Assembly: GCA_902651635.1 (NCBI GenBank)
Contig: CACRSC010001917.1
Location: 1,071,659 to 1,135,658, forward strand
DNA from: Mastigamoeba balamuthi
Lineage: Eukaryota > Evosea > Mastigamoebida > Mastigamoebidae
DNA: 64,000 nucleotides
Direction of reading: 5' to 3'
Under the pieces are notes generated by a model. It was not told the DNA's origin. It worked only from the letters and a program-made list of their open reading frames with translations, and ran no database searches. The position numbers were made by a program, and so were the translations under genes. Of the stretch, positions 29,856 through 41,538 are shown in pieces. Position 1 is the stretch's first letter, and each line of letters starts with the position of its first letter.

Positions 29856-31731
29856 ATGCTGAGCACCGCGTTTGTCCTCGCACTCCTGCCCGCGGCAGCC
29901 CTGTGCTCGCTCTTCGTGCAGTACAACTCGGCGTCGGACACCTCCCTCGCCATGCGCGTCGTGATCATCGGAACCTGCAGGGATCGTGCGTACCAGGCAG
30001 CCCACCGGTTTTTGCGGGTTTCACTGACAGGGGTCCCAACCACCCCTAGTTTACGCGACGCCGCGGCTGTTCTCGGACGCGCAGTTTCTGTTCCGCGAGG
30101 TCCCCGCGCTCGACGGCAAGGGGGGTGTGTCGCTGATCCCCGGGGGCACCAACGGCTACTACATCTGCGACGACGGCACGGGCGCTGGGCGCCTGGTGGC
30201 AGTCAAGCCAGCCCTGTCCGCTGCCCTGGTGAGCATTTTCCCCCCTCCACACCTTCGCCTTTTCGGGAAGCTCGGTTTACGTTTTTCATGCCCCCCGCGG
30301 GCGACGCACCTCACTGAACCCGCCCTGTACCTGCGCGCCCGCTCAGTGCTCGTTCAAGAAGGTCCCCGGGCTGTCGAACCCGTCGCTCGTGTCGTTTGAG
30401 CAGGACGGCAAGTACATCGGGTACGCCAAGGCCTACGACTACGACTGCTCGGCGTGGTTCAGCGGCAAAGCCGGGTGGACCATCGGGCTCGTCGAGAAGC
30501 CGACGACGCTGACGCTGGCCACGTGGGTCTCCACCCCGAGCCCGTCGGTGACGGTGTACATCCAGGGCACCAATTACTGGCTGGGCAACTGCCGCGGCAA
30601 CGCGTTCTTCACGTCCAGCGCCGGCGACATCACGTGGGACGTGGTCCCCGCGCTCTCCAACGCCTCGTCCACGACCCTGGCCAGCCTGCGGCTGAGCTCC
30701 AACAAGTCGCTGTACCTGGGCATCGACAGCGCAGGCGCGCAGCAGCTCCAGAACACGTCCGCCCCGTACGTCCCCGTGAGGGTGTGGAACTGCGCCGGCA
30801 GGGAGAGCGACTGCTCGTGGAACCTCGTCGAGTCGACGACGGCGTCGGGCGACTTCAACCTCGTGATCCCGGGGAGCACCAGGACGCTGGACCGCCAGGC
30901 AGCCAACGTCACGCTCGTGTGCCCCGGGGAGAACGACGGCGGCGCCAACATGTACTTCGGGTCTGCGGCGACGCTGGGGTTCCTCCGGGTAAACTACGTG
31001 ACCCCCAACATGCCGCCCGTCATCGTGAACTCGTCGTCGTCCAGCTCTGTCTCCCCGCCCAAGTGCGCCGACTTCACGCTCTGCCGCACGTGCATCACCA
31101 CCGAGCTGTCGTGCGGCTGGTGCGCAGAGACCGGCGTCTGCTCCAAGGGCACAGCATCAAGCCCCTCCAACTGCTCCGCGTCCAAGTGGTTCTTCGACTC
31201 TTGCGTCGCCGCCACCCAGTGCGCCACCTCCGCTTTGTCGGGACTGCGCCTCACGCTCGCCCCAACAGCAACGACGGAGGGTCGACGAACCTCATCGCGC
31301 CGCTCGTCGGAGGCATCGTGGGAGGCGTCGCGGTGCTCTCGGCCATCCTGGTGGCAGCGGTGCTCGTCGTGAGGAGCTTCAACAGGCGCGAGCCCGCCGT
31401 GCTCAACGTGCCCGTCGAGGGCGCGTCGATCGACTTCATCGCGACGGCCGCGTCGAGGGACCTCAGCGACACCACGTCCCCCGTCACCATCCAGTACTCG
31501 GGCAGCGGCATGGCGACGGCGCTGGGCCACAGCAGCGGCTCTGGCTCGGCCCTGGGCATCCCGCTCGAGATCCCGCCTACGTACGACATGAACATGAGCC
31601 TCAGCCTCGCCCCCGTCAGCCCCGGAAACCCCTCGATGGAGTTCCCCGCGTTCCCCTCGTTCGCCGCTGCTGGCGGCATCTCGCCCAGCATCAACCCGTC
31701 GCTCGCCTCCCAGCCCCCCGCGTCTCAGTAG
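29856..31731 (+). CDS. PSI-domain type I membrane receptor, copy 2
   Basis: Exons 29856-29985, 30050-30228, 30347-31218 and 31269-31731 give 547 residues with the same intron positions and phases as copy 1, so a tandem duplication. Signal peptide MLSTAFVLALLPAAALCS, AbfB-like region, PSI domain (CADFTLCRTCITTELSCGWC) and a membrane helix (APLVGGIVGGVAVLSAILV) are all present. The tails share VLNVPVEG and SIDF motifs, suggesting conserved cytoplasmic binding. A TATAAATC at about 29783 may be its promoter. Confidence 0.85.
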
Positions 31732-31817
31732 AGACCGGCATCAGGCCTGTTTGTTAGAGCACCCAACGAGATAGTTGTAACTGGCGACAGCAGCCATGCC
31801 GACCCGTTGCGTTGCGT

Positions 31818-33381
31818 CTACATGGGGCACGACGGGGGGACGTCCTCCGTGTCTGACGGCGGGGGGCTCATCTCTGTGTCGCTGTCCGCAGCCATCAGCG
31901 GCCTGTCGCCCATGAACAGCCTTCCGTCCATGACGCCGTGGTAGGGCCTCGCCTCGTGCTGCTGCTGCTGCTGCTGCTGCTGTTGCTCTTGTTGTTGCTG
32001 CTGCTGCCTGAGCTCCTCGTCCCGTTCGCTCCTGCCGGCGGTGATGAGCTGTGCGTCGTCGAGCATCGGCGAGGGCGGCGCAGCGCGCGAGGCAGAGACG
32101 GCTGGCGAGGGCATCGGCGACACTCGCGCCCGCTTGGTGTCGGGGGGCGACGCCATGTCCGACGCCCCGCTGCGTGGCGTCCGCTTGACCTGCGCCGTCG
32201 TCTGCCTCGCCGGCGTCGACGTCGGCGTCGACACAGCCGACGGCGTCGCCGGAGTCGCCGCCGGGGCCGGCGGCAGTATCGAGGCGATGACAAAGGCCGC
32301 CTCGTAGAGCGCCCCGCTGCGCAGCATGAGGACGACGGGCATCCCCGCCCGCGTGATGTGCAGCGAGAGCGGCTGCCCGACGACGTCGCCGAGCGAGGCC
32401 ACGCTCTTGAGGTCCCGCAGCGACAGCGTGACCGAGACCTCGGGCGGGGGCCCCGCGGCGTCGTTGCAGGCGTTGTCCGCGTTGTCCGCGTCGTCGGGCT
32501 GCTCTGTGGGGTACAGGTACTCGTCGAACCACTTGAGGTCCAGCGCTATCTCCGTCTTGATCGCCTTGGCCGCGTTGGAGCGCGTCTTGGACCCCTCGTC
32601 CGTGAACCTGGCCGTGGACGAGCCGTCAGAGACGGTCCCCGAGAGGCGAGGAGAGACGCCTGCACGCACGTCCGAAGCCACGCCTTGGAGTCAGTGAAAA
32701 CCAGCGAGACCTCCTCGGCCGACCCGGTGTGGAAGTGGGCCAGGAAGTCGAGCATCGTCTTGGACTTGACCAGCACCTTCATCGGCGTCTCCGTCGAGAA
32801 GTTGGCCTACCAAGCACAACGGCCACAGATATCAGGATTTGGATTTCCAGCAAACCCCAGGGAAATGATGATTCCTCTTTTCCTCGATAGATCCCGCAAT
32901 CTCCACGTAGATTCCAGGAAATCCGAAAAGAGAAAATCCAAGCAATCGGCGCAGGGAGGGGAGAGAATCTGACCTCGAGGGCGTCGCAGTCCTCGAAGGC
33001 GATGGTGAACTTCTTTCTGCTGCCGCGCTTGCAGTGCTGCGTGATGACGAGCCTCTGCATCTCCTCGTCGGCGTGCAGCACGCACCTGTCCACCGCCGCG
33101 GCGCCCCTGAAGGCCGCGGCGAGCGGCTTGGCCCTGACCTGGTACTTGCGGGCCCCCGCGGCCCCCGGGCCCGCAGAGGGGTCGTACGAGTCGAAGAAGG
33201 GGCGCGGCAGCGTGACGGCCGCGTAGGCGCTGTGCGACGCGTTGAGGACGCGCATGACGAGGGACTCGCGGCCGGCCTCGAGGAAGACCTCCTGGCCGAT
33301 CTTGGCGAGGCAGACGAGCGTCTTGGCGAACAGGCGCACGTGCTTGGCGCCGATCGTGGCCTCGACGGCGGGCGCTGCCAT
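31818..33381 (-). CDS. RAD9: RAD9 homologue, 9-1-1 checkpoint clamp subunit
   Basis: Exons 32974-33381, 32670-32806 and 31818-32607 give 444 residues. The N-terminal clamp fold matches RAD9: AKHVRLFAKTLVCLAKIGQE, LNASHSAYAAVTLPRPFFDSY, KFTIAFEDCDALEANFS, KAIKTEIALDLKWFDEY and GMPVVLMLRSG. The C-terminal 160 residues are disordered with a poly-Gln run (CAG/CAA repeats at about 31960-32005) and acidic Ser/Thr motifs, as in the phosphorylated RAD9 tail that recruits TopBP1. Works with HUS1 and RAD1 at damaged DNA. Intron 2 is 62 bases with donor GTGCGT. Confidence 0.9.
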
Positions 33382-33543
33382 TGCTGCTGCTTTTTTTTAT
33401 AAAATTAGGATTTGATGAGATATCTTCCTGATTTGCATCTGAGATTTTATTCTGCTCTCCCCTTGCCACACGTATCCAGCTCCATCCCTGGTTCCAAAAC
33501 TGAATCGATACAGTACAGACAGCAGCGAGCAGCGACCCTCTTG

Positions 33544-34417
33544 CTACTGGAACAGCAACTTCGCAATCTGGACGTTGAGCAACTGGCCGTACAGTGTGGC
33601 CTCGAGCTCAGCCAGCCTTCTCGCGATGCTGCCCTCGGCCACGCTAGTTGGAGCTGCAGCCGCTGCGTCACTGAGGGCGAACTGGGAGTTGTCGGCCAGA
33701 GGGGCTTGGGGCTCCATCACGGGCTCCACGGGCGACGTCCTGGGCGTGGGCTTGGAGCACAGCATCAGGGGCTGCGTGTGAGGGCGTGCAACGACGTCCC
33801 CTCTGCTGTCGAGCACATCGACAACTATCACGACGCGCCCTCCGAGGTGCAGCCTCGACGAGTTGCAGTGCCTGAGGGGCAGCAGAGCGCGTTAGGACCC
33901 CGCCCACCACGCATCCCGGTGCCTTGTGTGCACGCACGAGCGGCAGTAGTCGAAGCGGACGACGCATGTGCCCGAGGGGGTGTACTCGGTCGCCGCGGGG
34001 TCGCCACTGCCGTTGGCAGGCGTGAACCCGAGGGTCACGTTGGCCCCCTTCTTCGCGCAGCACCGCTGGCACGTCGGCACCTCGTCGCCCTCTACGCGCA
34101 ACGCCAGGTGGAGGGGGGTCGTGTTAGAGGCGGCGAGAACGGTTCCGGGTGCTCACCGAGAGTACTGCCCTCGGGGTACAGCTTGGCTCTGCCCGCCTGG
34201 AACCGCACGTGGGCGTCGGTCACTCGGTGCTCTGCCATCCACGACACGCCGGCCTCGAAGGTGACCTTTCCGGAACCGTCAGAGAAATGCGCCAGGAGGG
34301 CGGCGACAGAGGCATCGGAAGGCATGCCTGGAATGGCGCGAGCAGAAAGACCTTGCTGTCCGACGCCCAGATGCGCGGAGGCGCCGCAGCGTCGCTGGCC
34401 TCGACTTGGCTGTCCAT
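33544..34417 (-). CDS. Cys-motif gene, possibly COE/Rel-like DNA-binding protein
   Basis: Exons 33544-33871, 33908-34091 and 34157-about 34330 join well; the 5' exon is unresolved because the only upstream ATG (34417, MDSQVEASD) is out of frame with the rest. Readable core: VTDAHVRFQAG, EVPTCQRCCAKKG, RFDYCRSCVHTRHRD, RVVIVVDVLDSRGDVVA and LMLCSK. The order C-x2-CC-x-KK, then Cys pairs and an Arg-rich loop resembles the zinc knuckle region of COE/EBF or Rel-type factors, though the COE histidine is absent. The C-terminus has a short coiled coil (RRLAELEATLYGQLLNVQIA). Assignment is tentative. Confidence 0.45.
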
Positions 34418-34888
34418 TCGGTGGTCTTGTGTGGTGCTGTTGGCACTGTTCTAAGAACAGAATCCGATTCCGCGAGTCAGGGTGGGGGTACCCCCACACA
34501 AATGAAAAAGAGCAAAACTTGCGCGGAATCAGCAAATCGTTTCTGCGGCACTGCCAAAAAAGGTGCAAAATGAGAGTGTCAAACCGTTCCTTCCCGTTCT
34601 GTATGCTGTGAGCGGTTTTTCGTTACCTGGCGAGCGCACTCATTTGATGACAGCTCCAGAAGAGATATCAGCATGAATATTTAACCCAAGTCCCGGCATG
34701 CTGATGCCATTTACGTACCGGATATGATTGAGGGAAAACGGGTTCCTCCGCCGCTGCTCGCAACAAAAAACGATGCGGAAACTCATTCAATGAAGCAATG
34801 CAGTCTACAATTTGGCACAGAGGCGGCGTGTTTCTTGCATCGAGCCTATGGGTGGGCCAGGTGGGCCACGCTGCAGCTCAACTATGCT

Positions 34889-36800
34889 TCACTGCACAAC
34901 GCAACTCGCTGAGGAACTGCCCCTCATTCCGTACATCACCCCTGCGATTCCCGTCAGATGCGCGTGCTGCAGTGGCGGGGAGTGGCACATACTTGCCGCG
35001 CTGTCGTTGAAGTGGACACCGGTATCCGACTCCACAGCAGTGTCGAGGTTCTCTTCCGCAAGGCGCAGCTGCGAGTCATACAGCTTCATCTGCGACCTCT
35101 GCTGAGCGGTGTGGACAGCCCTCGACAGCAGCTGCCTGTACGCCACCGCGGTCGCTCTCGACTCCGACAACTGCCCCTGGGCTGCGAGCCGCGCGCACGT
35201 CTTGCTGACATACATGCCGACCACCATGACGTCGAGGCCACGCTCGGCGACTGCTGTGTCGTCGCACGACGGCAAGGACCCCGTCTCGACGCGCATGCAG
35301 CGGCAGCCGTCGAGGCGGGTGTACGAGAGCTGCACCTGGTACGGCACCTCGCTGGGCATCTTGGCAACGGCCTCGAACGAAAACACGGCCTCGGTGTCCG
35401 CGTACACGTTGCCGATCTCGAGCTCCGCGGGGTCGACACGGACTCCCAGGGACGAGTGCAGGACAACGGAGGCGCGGGCACCGGTCGCCAGCACGACGCG
35501 GTCGAGGGCACCGCGGAAACCAGTCGTGAGGGAGAGCGGATCCGCCATGTCGATAGCTCCCCCTGAGGCGTCCGCGACTCTGCCCAGGTTCTCGAGCGAG
35601 CACGTCGTACCCTTGATCCCGAGGATGGACACCGCGACCCCGGACTGGCTGGCCAGCGAGCCCACCCGGTTGTAGAACTCCGCGGTGGCTGCTGCGTCCG
35701 CTGCGTCCTCCACAGCCCCGAGGCCGATGTTGGCAATACCGTCTGTGCAAACCACGACTTTGCTCCCGCGACCTGCCGCTGCTGCCATCGTGACGCTGGC
35801 CAGAAGGGCAGGGCCAAGGGCAGTCTGCCCGCCCTCCTCAAGCTCCCTGAGCCGCGTCAGGAGGCGAGCGCGGCTCTCACCCAAAGGGCCCGCTGCTGCC
35901 CTCTGCTTCACGTCCCTCAGAACTGCCTCCCAGTCCGAGAGCTTGTCCCCGGCGATCACAAGAGGGTCCTGGCTGCAGTCCCCGAGGACGGTCACCTCGT
36001 CTCCAAAGGACACTGGCAGGTTGTGGGTGGCCCTGCCAACCGCTTCCCCGTACCGATGGAAATGCAGGTCTTGTTCGTGGATGAGTCGATCTGCGACATC
36101 ACGGCCTGCTTCACCGCATCAAGGCGAGAGATGTACTTGGGGTCCTCTCTCCTCCTCGACGGCAGCTCTGTGGTGACGCACATGGACCCGCTCACGTCTT
36201 ATGTTTTCGGCCGCAGACGTCAGAAAGACCCCGCAACCCCGGAATCCCCCAGCACGCGTACCGATGCAGAAGATGACTGTCGAGGGGAGAGCACTGGAGC
36301 TCGACTGCGGCGGCTGGATGACGTACTCGACCACGTCGGTCGTCGGCAGCTCCTCCTTCTCGACGTTGACCTGGTTCTCCGTGGCGCAGAGCTGGCACCT
36401 CCACACCTGCCTCCCGCTCGGATCCCTCCTGAGGCGGCTGTGCTCGCCGCGGGTCAGCCCACCTCAGCTGGTGAGGCGCAGCGGGTGCACGCGTGTGTGC
36501 GGGCACTGAACGGACCTCGAGTCGGACCTGCTCAGAACAGCACGGCAGTGCTCGTTCTTGCATACCTGCAGGACGCTCCCGTCACCGCCAGAGGACGGGG
36601 CGGGAAGGACGTGGACTCACGATGGGGTCGCCCGTGATGGCCGGGACAGGGGCGGAGGACACCGAGGGCCCCGCGAGGACCGACGCCACGTTGGTGGTGG
36701 CCGCGCCCCTTGCCGATGTCGCTGGCGATATCACCGGCGACGCGAACCGCACCAGCTTGGCCCCGTGTCTGGTCCTCGCCTCAGCCGCTGCCTCTGCCAT
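34889..36800 (-). CDS. Zinc-finger/vWA protein, paralogue of the Ras-vWA gene without Ras
   Basis: Exons 36621-36800, 36516-36565, 36262-36428, 36054-36197 and 34889-36012 give 554 residues. Domain order matches the C-terminal part of the Ras fusion: ITGDPIVCKNEHC, a second Cys pair (WRCQLCATEN), vWA with [14 protein letters not shown] and VVCTDGIANIGLGA, then a beta domain (VPYQVQLSYTRLDGCRCMRV) and helical end. Intron 3 joins at CATAAG/ACG to complete the MIDAS motif. The Ras domain is entirely absent. Likely a metal-dependent adhesion or trafficking scaffold. Confidence 0.8.
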
Positions 36801-36990
36801 GGGCGTGTTGTCAAGACGAAGCAACGAACGAATTAAAAAGATGAACGGTCGGACCGACCGCTCGTATCGGGCTTCTCCGCTTCTTGATACCATGAAGAAG
36901 TGGCTTCTCATAAACGTGTTTTGCTTCAATTGAGTTCCCTGGAGAAGGGAAGGTCTGCCCAGCATCAGACCCAAACAGCTGGTGGCTCCG

Positions 36991-37924
36991 CTACCAGTCG
37001 ACGATCACGGGGGCCGCGCACTTGGCAGTGTCGCCGATGACGCCGTGCCTGCCGTGGCCCGACTGGTCGTAGACCCTCAGCGTCCCCTTGCGGCCGGGCT
37101 GGCGGGACACGAACCGCGGGTCGAAGACGTAGTGCCACTCGCGCCTCGCCGAGGCCTCGCGCGGGCACCCGCCGTCCCTGAACGTCTGCTCGATCTCTGC
37201 GGGCGCCCTGGCGCAGCCCCACACGGCCGCCTCGCGCAGCCGCACGAAGAGCGCCTCCTCGCCCCACTCGCCCGGGGTCCGGGCCCTGCGGTAGACCTGG
37301 CAGCCCTCGGGCAGCGTCCCGATGTGGCCGCTGGGCTGCAGCAGCGGCGACGTGGGCGCGAACGAGCCCGCGACCCTCGCGCCGTCGCGGTAGAGCGCGA
37401 CGGTCGAGCCGTCGTGGACGAACGCGAGGTACGCGCGGTCGCCCGAGCGCAGGCGCAGCTCGAACGACACGTCCGAGCGGCCGAACTGCGAGACGCCTAC
37501 GCGCTGCTGGCTGTCGTTGTACTGCAGGAGCTTGAGGGCCACGGTGCTGTGCTGCTGCCTCTGGCGGCCGCAGGACCACGCGAGGGGCACCGACACGGCC
37601 AGCGGCGTGTCGCGGGTCACCTCGAGCCAGAACTCGGCCGTCCACGGCTCCCCGGCCTTCTCCTCGCCCTCTGGCGCGCCCTCGGGGGGCGGTATGACGA
37701 TGTGCCTGTCCTGCTCGCCCAGCTGGACGGTGCCTGTGGTCGCGCCGTGTGGTCAGCGGCCAGCGAGAGAGGGCCAGCCTGAGAACGTTGTCCTCACTGT
37801 GGGAAAAGGCGAGAGAGACCACCAGGTCGAAGCAGTGCTCTGGCAGCAGGAGCAGGGGGCTCTCCTCCCCGAGGCGCCTGTGCCGCGAGAGGAGGACAGC
37901 GTCGAGTATCGTTCTGTTATCCAT
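36991..37924 (-). CDS. Concanavalin/LamG-like domain protein
   Basis: Exons 37798-37924 and 36991-37733 give 289 residues starting MDNRTILDAVLLSRHRR. The main part is a jelly-roll pattern: EPWTAEFWLEVTRD, ALKLLQYNDSQQRVG, DRAYLAFVHDGSTVALYRDG, SGHIGTLPEG, AVWGCARAPAEIEQTF and GTLRVYDQSGHGRHG, as in LamG/pentraxin-type domains of the Concanavalin A superfamily. No signal peptide or membrane helix is visible, so it may act in the cytosol. Binding partner unknown. Confidence 0.7.
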
Positions 37925-38194
37925 GGACCCCGCCGGCTTATCGCGAACAACTGTTGATCTGCCCTGTAAGAGAATCTCGTCCACAAGATCTTCTGACGTG
38001 GACGGACACAACACACACGCACACGGCGGCAGGGTGCGGGGGGACAGGGCACTCCACGCTTTATTGCACGGGCTTGTGGGCAGCTAACAAGACAATTATA
38101 GCATAGCATTGCGAGCCATAAAGAGTGGCAGCATCGGCCTAGATGCACAGGAGCTCGGGCTGTGCCGGGGGGCGCAGGCCTGCCAGCCCCCGGA

Positions 38195-39242
38195 CTAATC
38201 GAAGCCAGTGGGCGACTGCATGCACCGCTCTGCCGTCCACGTGCAGTTGGCGCAGCAGGCGGTGCCAGGGGCGATCAGGAACATGCAGAACGGGGGCTTG
38301 CAGCGCGCGGCCTTGTTGCCGGGAGGAACGCCGTAGCAGCTGTTGGTGGACAGGTCGTAGAGGCCGTCGCTGCATGATGGGGGTGGGGGAGAATGTGCCC
38401 AGTCAGAATTCGAGAATTAAGGCATTATTGGGAGCGGAAACGGAAATCTGCGGACCAGACGGGCCCAGGCTTCGGGGGCTTGGGCGCCACGGGGCGGTTG
38501 GTCCACGCGTAGACGTTGATGCACACGCCCGTCAGCATCAGAGTCGCGAAGATGAGTATCAGCAGGTAGCGGAACTTGGGCGCCAGGTTGTCCTCCTTGT
38601 CGTTGTACCACCTCCACTGCAGGGCGGGGGGGGGCAAATCGCGCCCGAGGCAAAAATCAGCACACGTCAACAGCGGGGGCCATCGTGCGGGCGGGAGTGG
38701 CACGCACGAGGAGGCCGAGGATGGCTGCGATCATGGCCATGGTGATGACGAGGATGACGTGCCCGGGCCTCTTGTCGATGACCCCGAGCGCGAGCCCCGC
38801 GGCCACGCTGAACTGCGCTCGTATTCGTGGCAAGGAGAGAGGGAGAGAGGTTGGGGAGGAGGCGTGGGCGCTGAGTCCGCCGGCGGTGCAGCATACATGC
38901 AGGCAATAACAGCAACACCCCCCAAGAAGAGCGCGGAGGGGGGTGTGGGGTGTGGGTGGGCGAAATGTGTGCACGAGTTGCGCACCAGAGAGAATACGAC
39001 GGACAGGCCCCCGAGCACCACGATGCCGGCCTTGACCTGCGCGGGTGGTTGGTATTTGGAGGGTCAGTGTGCCGGCAGGGCTGCGGGCTGTGGCTGCTGA
39101 TTGGCTGGGCGCCGCTCCAGCGCTTCTCCCTTGTGGTTCAGCGCGTTTGGAGGCTCGGGAAGCTCGTTCCGGAGGCGGGAGAGGGGGGAGGGGAGGCCCT
39201 TACTCCGCCTGTGCGCTCTCCGAGGAGGGGCGTGTCCATCAT
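38195..39242 (-). CDS. Small three-span membrane protein with Cys-rich tail
   Basis: Five exons (39204-39242, 38986-39036, 38708-38812, 38456-38616, 38195-38369) join in frame to 176 residues. Membrane helices: KAGIVVLGGLSVVFSLFSVA, HVILVITMAMIAAILGLL and YLLILIFATLMLTGVCINVY. The tail carries eight Cys (YDLSTNSCYG, CKPPFCMFL, CCANCTW) after the third helix, so it may be extracellular or luminal. Intron 4 uses GTCCGC as donor, the least certain junction. No family recognised. It faces the ABHD gene across 204 bases. Confidence 0.65.
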
Positions 39243-39446
39243 CTTTTGGGATACCGAGAGCAACACAACGCCGGCACCCGATTGTCTGGGCTAGATATTT
39301 TCCCGGCGTATCCAAAAATCTCGGATTTCTGGGGATTCCTCAGCAGAATCCCAGCCAGATTCACTTCCTAACTGGTGGTCTCACTGTCTCGTTCCTGAAC
39401 CTCGTTCTCTCGGGTTCACTGTTGTCCGTCTGCTGGGCTCCGCGAT

Positions 39447-40924
39447 ATGCTGATGTCCTACACGTATGTTGGAGTGGCGGCCGTCCTGGCCTGGTGGGGC
39501 TACAAGCGCCTGACGCGCCCGTTCGCCCCCAAGGTCTTCACCACTGGCAACGCTCGCGTGGCGGTGCGCATCTCACACCCCGCCTCCCACCGATTCCGCA
39601 CGCCCCTGCCGTCGGGTAATCGGTTATAGATGCCCGCGGGGGCGAGGGGGGTGCCACATGGGGTATGCTCGGCTCACTCGGGCTCTTTGTCGTCGTTTTC
39701 GCAGGAGATTCTGAGCAAATGCGAGAAAACCGTCAAGAGGGCCTACCGCCCGGTCCCCTGGATCCGCACGGGCCTCTTCCAGACCATCGCCTGCGCCACC
39801 CCGCAGCTCTACGCCCCTCCCAAGGTGCCATTCCACTTTTTTTCTTCTGATTGGATTGGTGACTGTACCCACCGCCCACGTCGCCGCACACACACCAAAG
39901 TGGAAGATATTTCCATGAGATACCATAAATCCACTCCCCAGAGTTCCATATCCCGTATCTCACATCCTGATCCGCCCTGTCTCCGCTCTCCCAGGTGACG
40001 TACACGCGCGAGATCCTGTGCCTGTCGGACGGCGGCCAGATCGCCATCGACTGGGCGCAGCCGCGGGACAGCGCGTCGCTGTCTGCGAGCAGCCCGGTGG
40101 TGGTGGTGCTGCACGGCCTCAACGGCAGCTCGCGCGAGCCCTGCGTGATGTCGTTCTGCAGCTCGGCGCTGCAGCGCGGCTGGCGGCCCGTCGTCATGAT
40201 CTCGCGCGGCCTGAGCGGCGTGGCGCTGACGACGTGGCGGCCGTACAACGCGGGCTGGACGGGCGACGTGCGCGAGACGGTGGCCCACGTGCGCGGGCTC
40301 TACCCCGCGGCGCCGCTGCTGGGCGTCGGCTTCAGCCTCGGCGGCAACGTCCTGGCGCGCTACGTGGCCGAGGAGGGCGAGCAGTGCCCGCTGCGGGCGG
40401 CCAGCGTCGTCTCGCCGCCGGTGGACCTCGTCAAGAGCGGCCGGATGATGCAGAAGGGCGACCGCTTTGTGCAGATGCTGGGCTCGGGGCTGCTCAAGGG
40501 GCTGCAGCGCTACTCGCGCAGGCACCTCGCCCAGATCCAGCAGTCGCCGCACCTCAAGGAGGGCACCGACATCTCGCGCTCGCTGAGCGCCAAGTCGCTC
40601 TGGGAGTACGACAACCTCAGCACCAGCCGCGTGTTCGGGTTCGAGGGCACCGAGCCCTACTACAGCGCCATGTCCTGCCTGCCGCTGCTGCCCAGCGTCC
40701 GCGCGCCGCTGCTGATGGTCCACGCCAGGGACGACCCCGTCACGGGCGCCATCGCCGAGGACGTGACCAGGGCCTGCGGCAGGGAGGGCCAGCGCTGCGC
40801 CGTGGCGCTCGTCGAGGTGCCGAGGGGCGGCCACCTGGGCTACCTCGAGGGCACGTCGTTCCCCAGGACCTCGTGGGCCGACAAGACCGTCTGCGACTTC
40901 CTCAACTCGTCCCTCTCTGCCTAA
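39447..40924 (+). CDS. ABHD1/2/3-type alpha/beta hydrolase
   Basis: Exons 39447-39563, 39705-39824 and 39995-40924 give 388 residues. An N-terminal membrane helix (YVGVAAVLAWWGYKR) is followed by the family entry region (GLFQTIACATPQLYAPP, LSDGGQIAIDWAQP). Catalytic elements: GVGFSLGGNVLARY (Ser), MVHARDDPVTG (Asp) and PRGGHLGYLEG (His). The family includes membrane phospholipases and ester hydrolases, also bacterial YheT. Substrate is not readable. The donor GTGCGC at 39564 is chosen because it alone keeps frame. Confidence 0.88.
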
Positions 40925-41538
40925 GGCCTACCGGCTCGCTCCCCCTCCGCGTCGTCGCGGGTGTGCGGCGGGGGGCCACCTGCACCACAGCCTCAACGAG
41001 AAGCAACACAACAAGCGAGAGACCACTGAGTTATTCTCTGACCTAAACAAGAGTGCCACCGGGCGGGGCATCTGTTCCCTTTCGCCTCGACAGTTTCAGT
41101 TTTGTTGCTGGCACGCTGGAGGTGCCAGCCAGCTCGTTTTGCTTAGATCAAGGCTAGATGCCAGCTTGTTTGAGAGCAGCAAGAACCCGTGTCTCTGGCA
41201 ATCCCGCAGGTGCCTGCACACGAAGAAGGCCCACCGGCTTTCCTGGCTCTGTTCTGATTTACCGCACATAGTTGAACACGGTCGGTGCACGCAAGGAGAA
41301 CAGGACTTCGACCGTTGTTGGAAGGAACAAAATGCGATGAAGGGCACAACCCACGCAGAGCTCGAGCCAGAACGAGGGACATGCGCTGCGTGCGCCGGGC
41401 GGGGAGCAGTGACGTATGGGCCCCCCCTCTCCAGGGGGATTCGTTTACCCCACACCCAGAGATACCTGTCGGGTTCAGAAAAGCTCACAGTTCAGCAAGA
41501 GGAAGGCTCTGTGGCCCTCTGGCTCTGGAACGCCGCCC

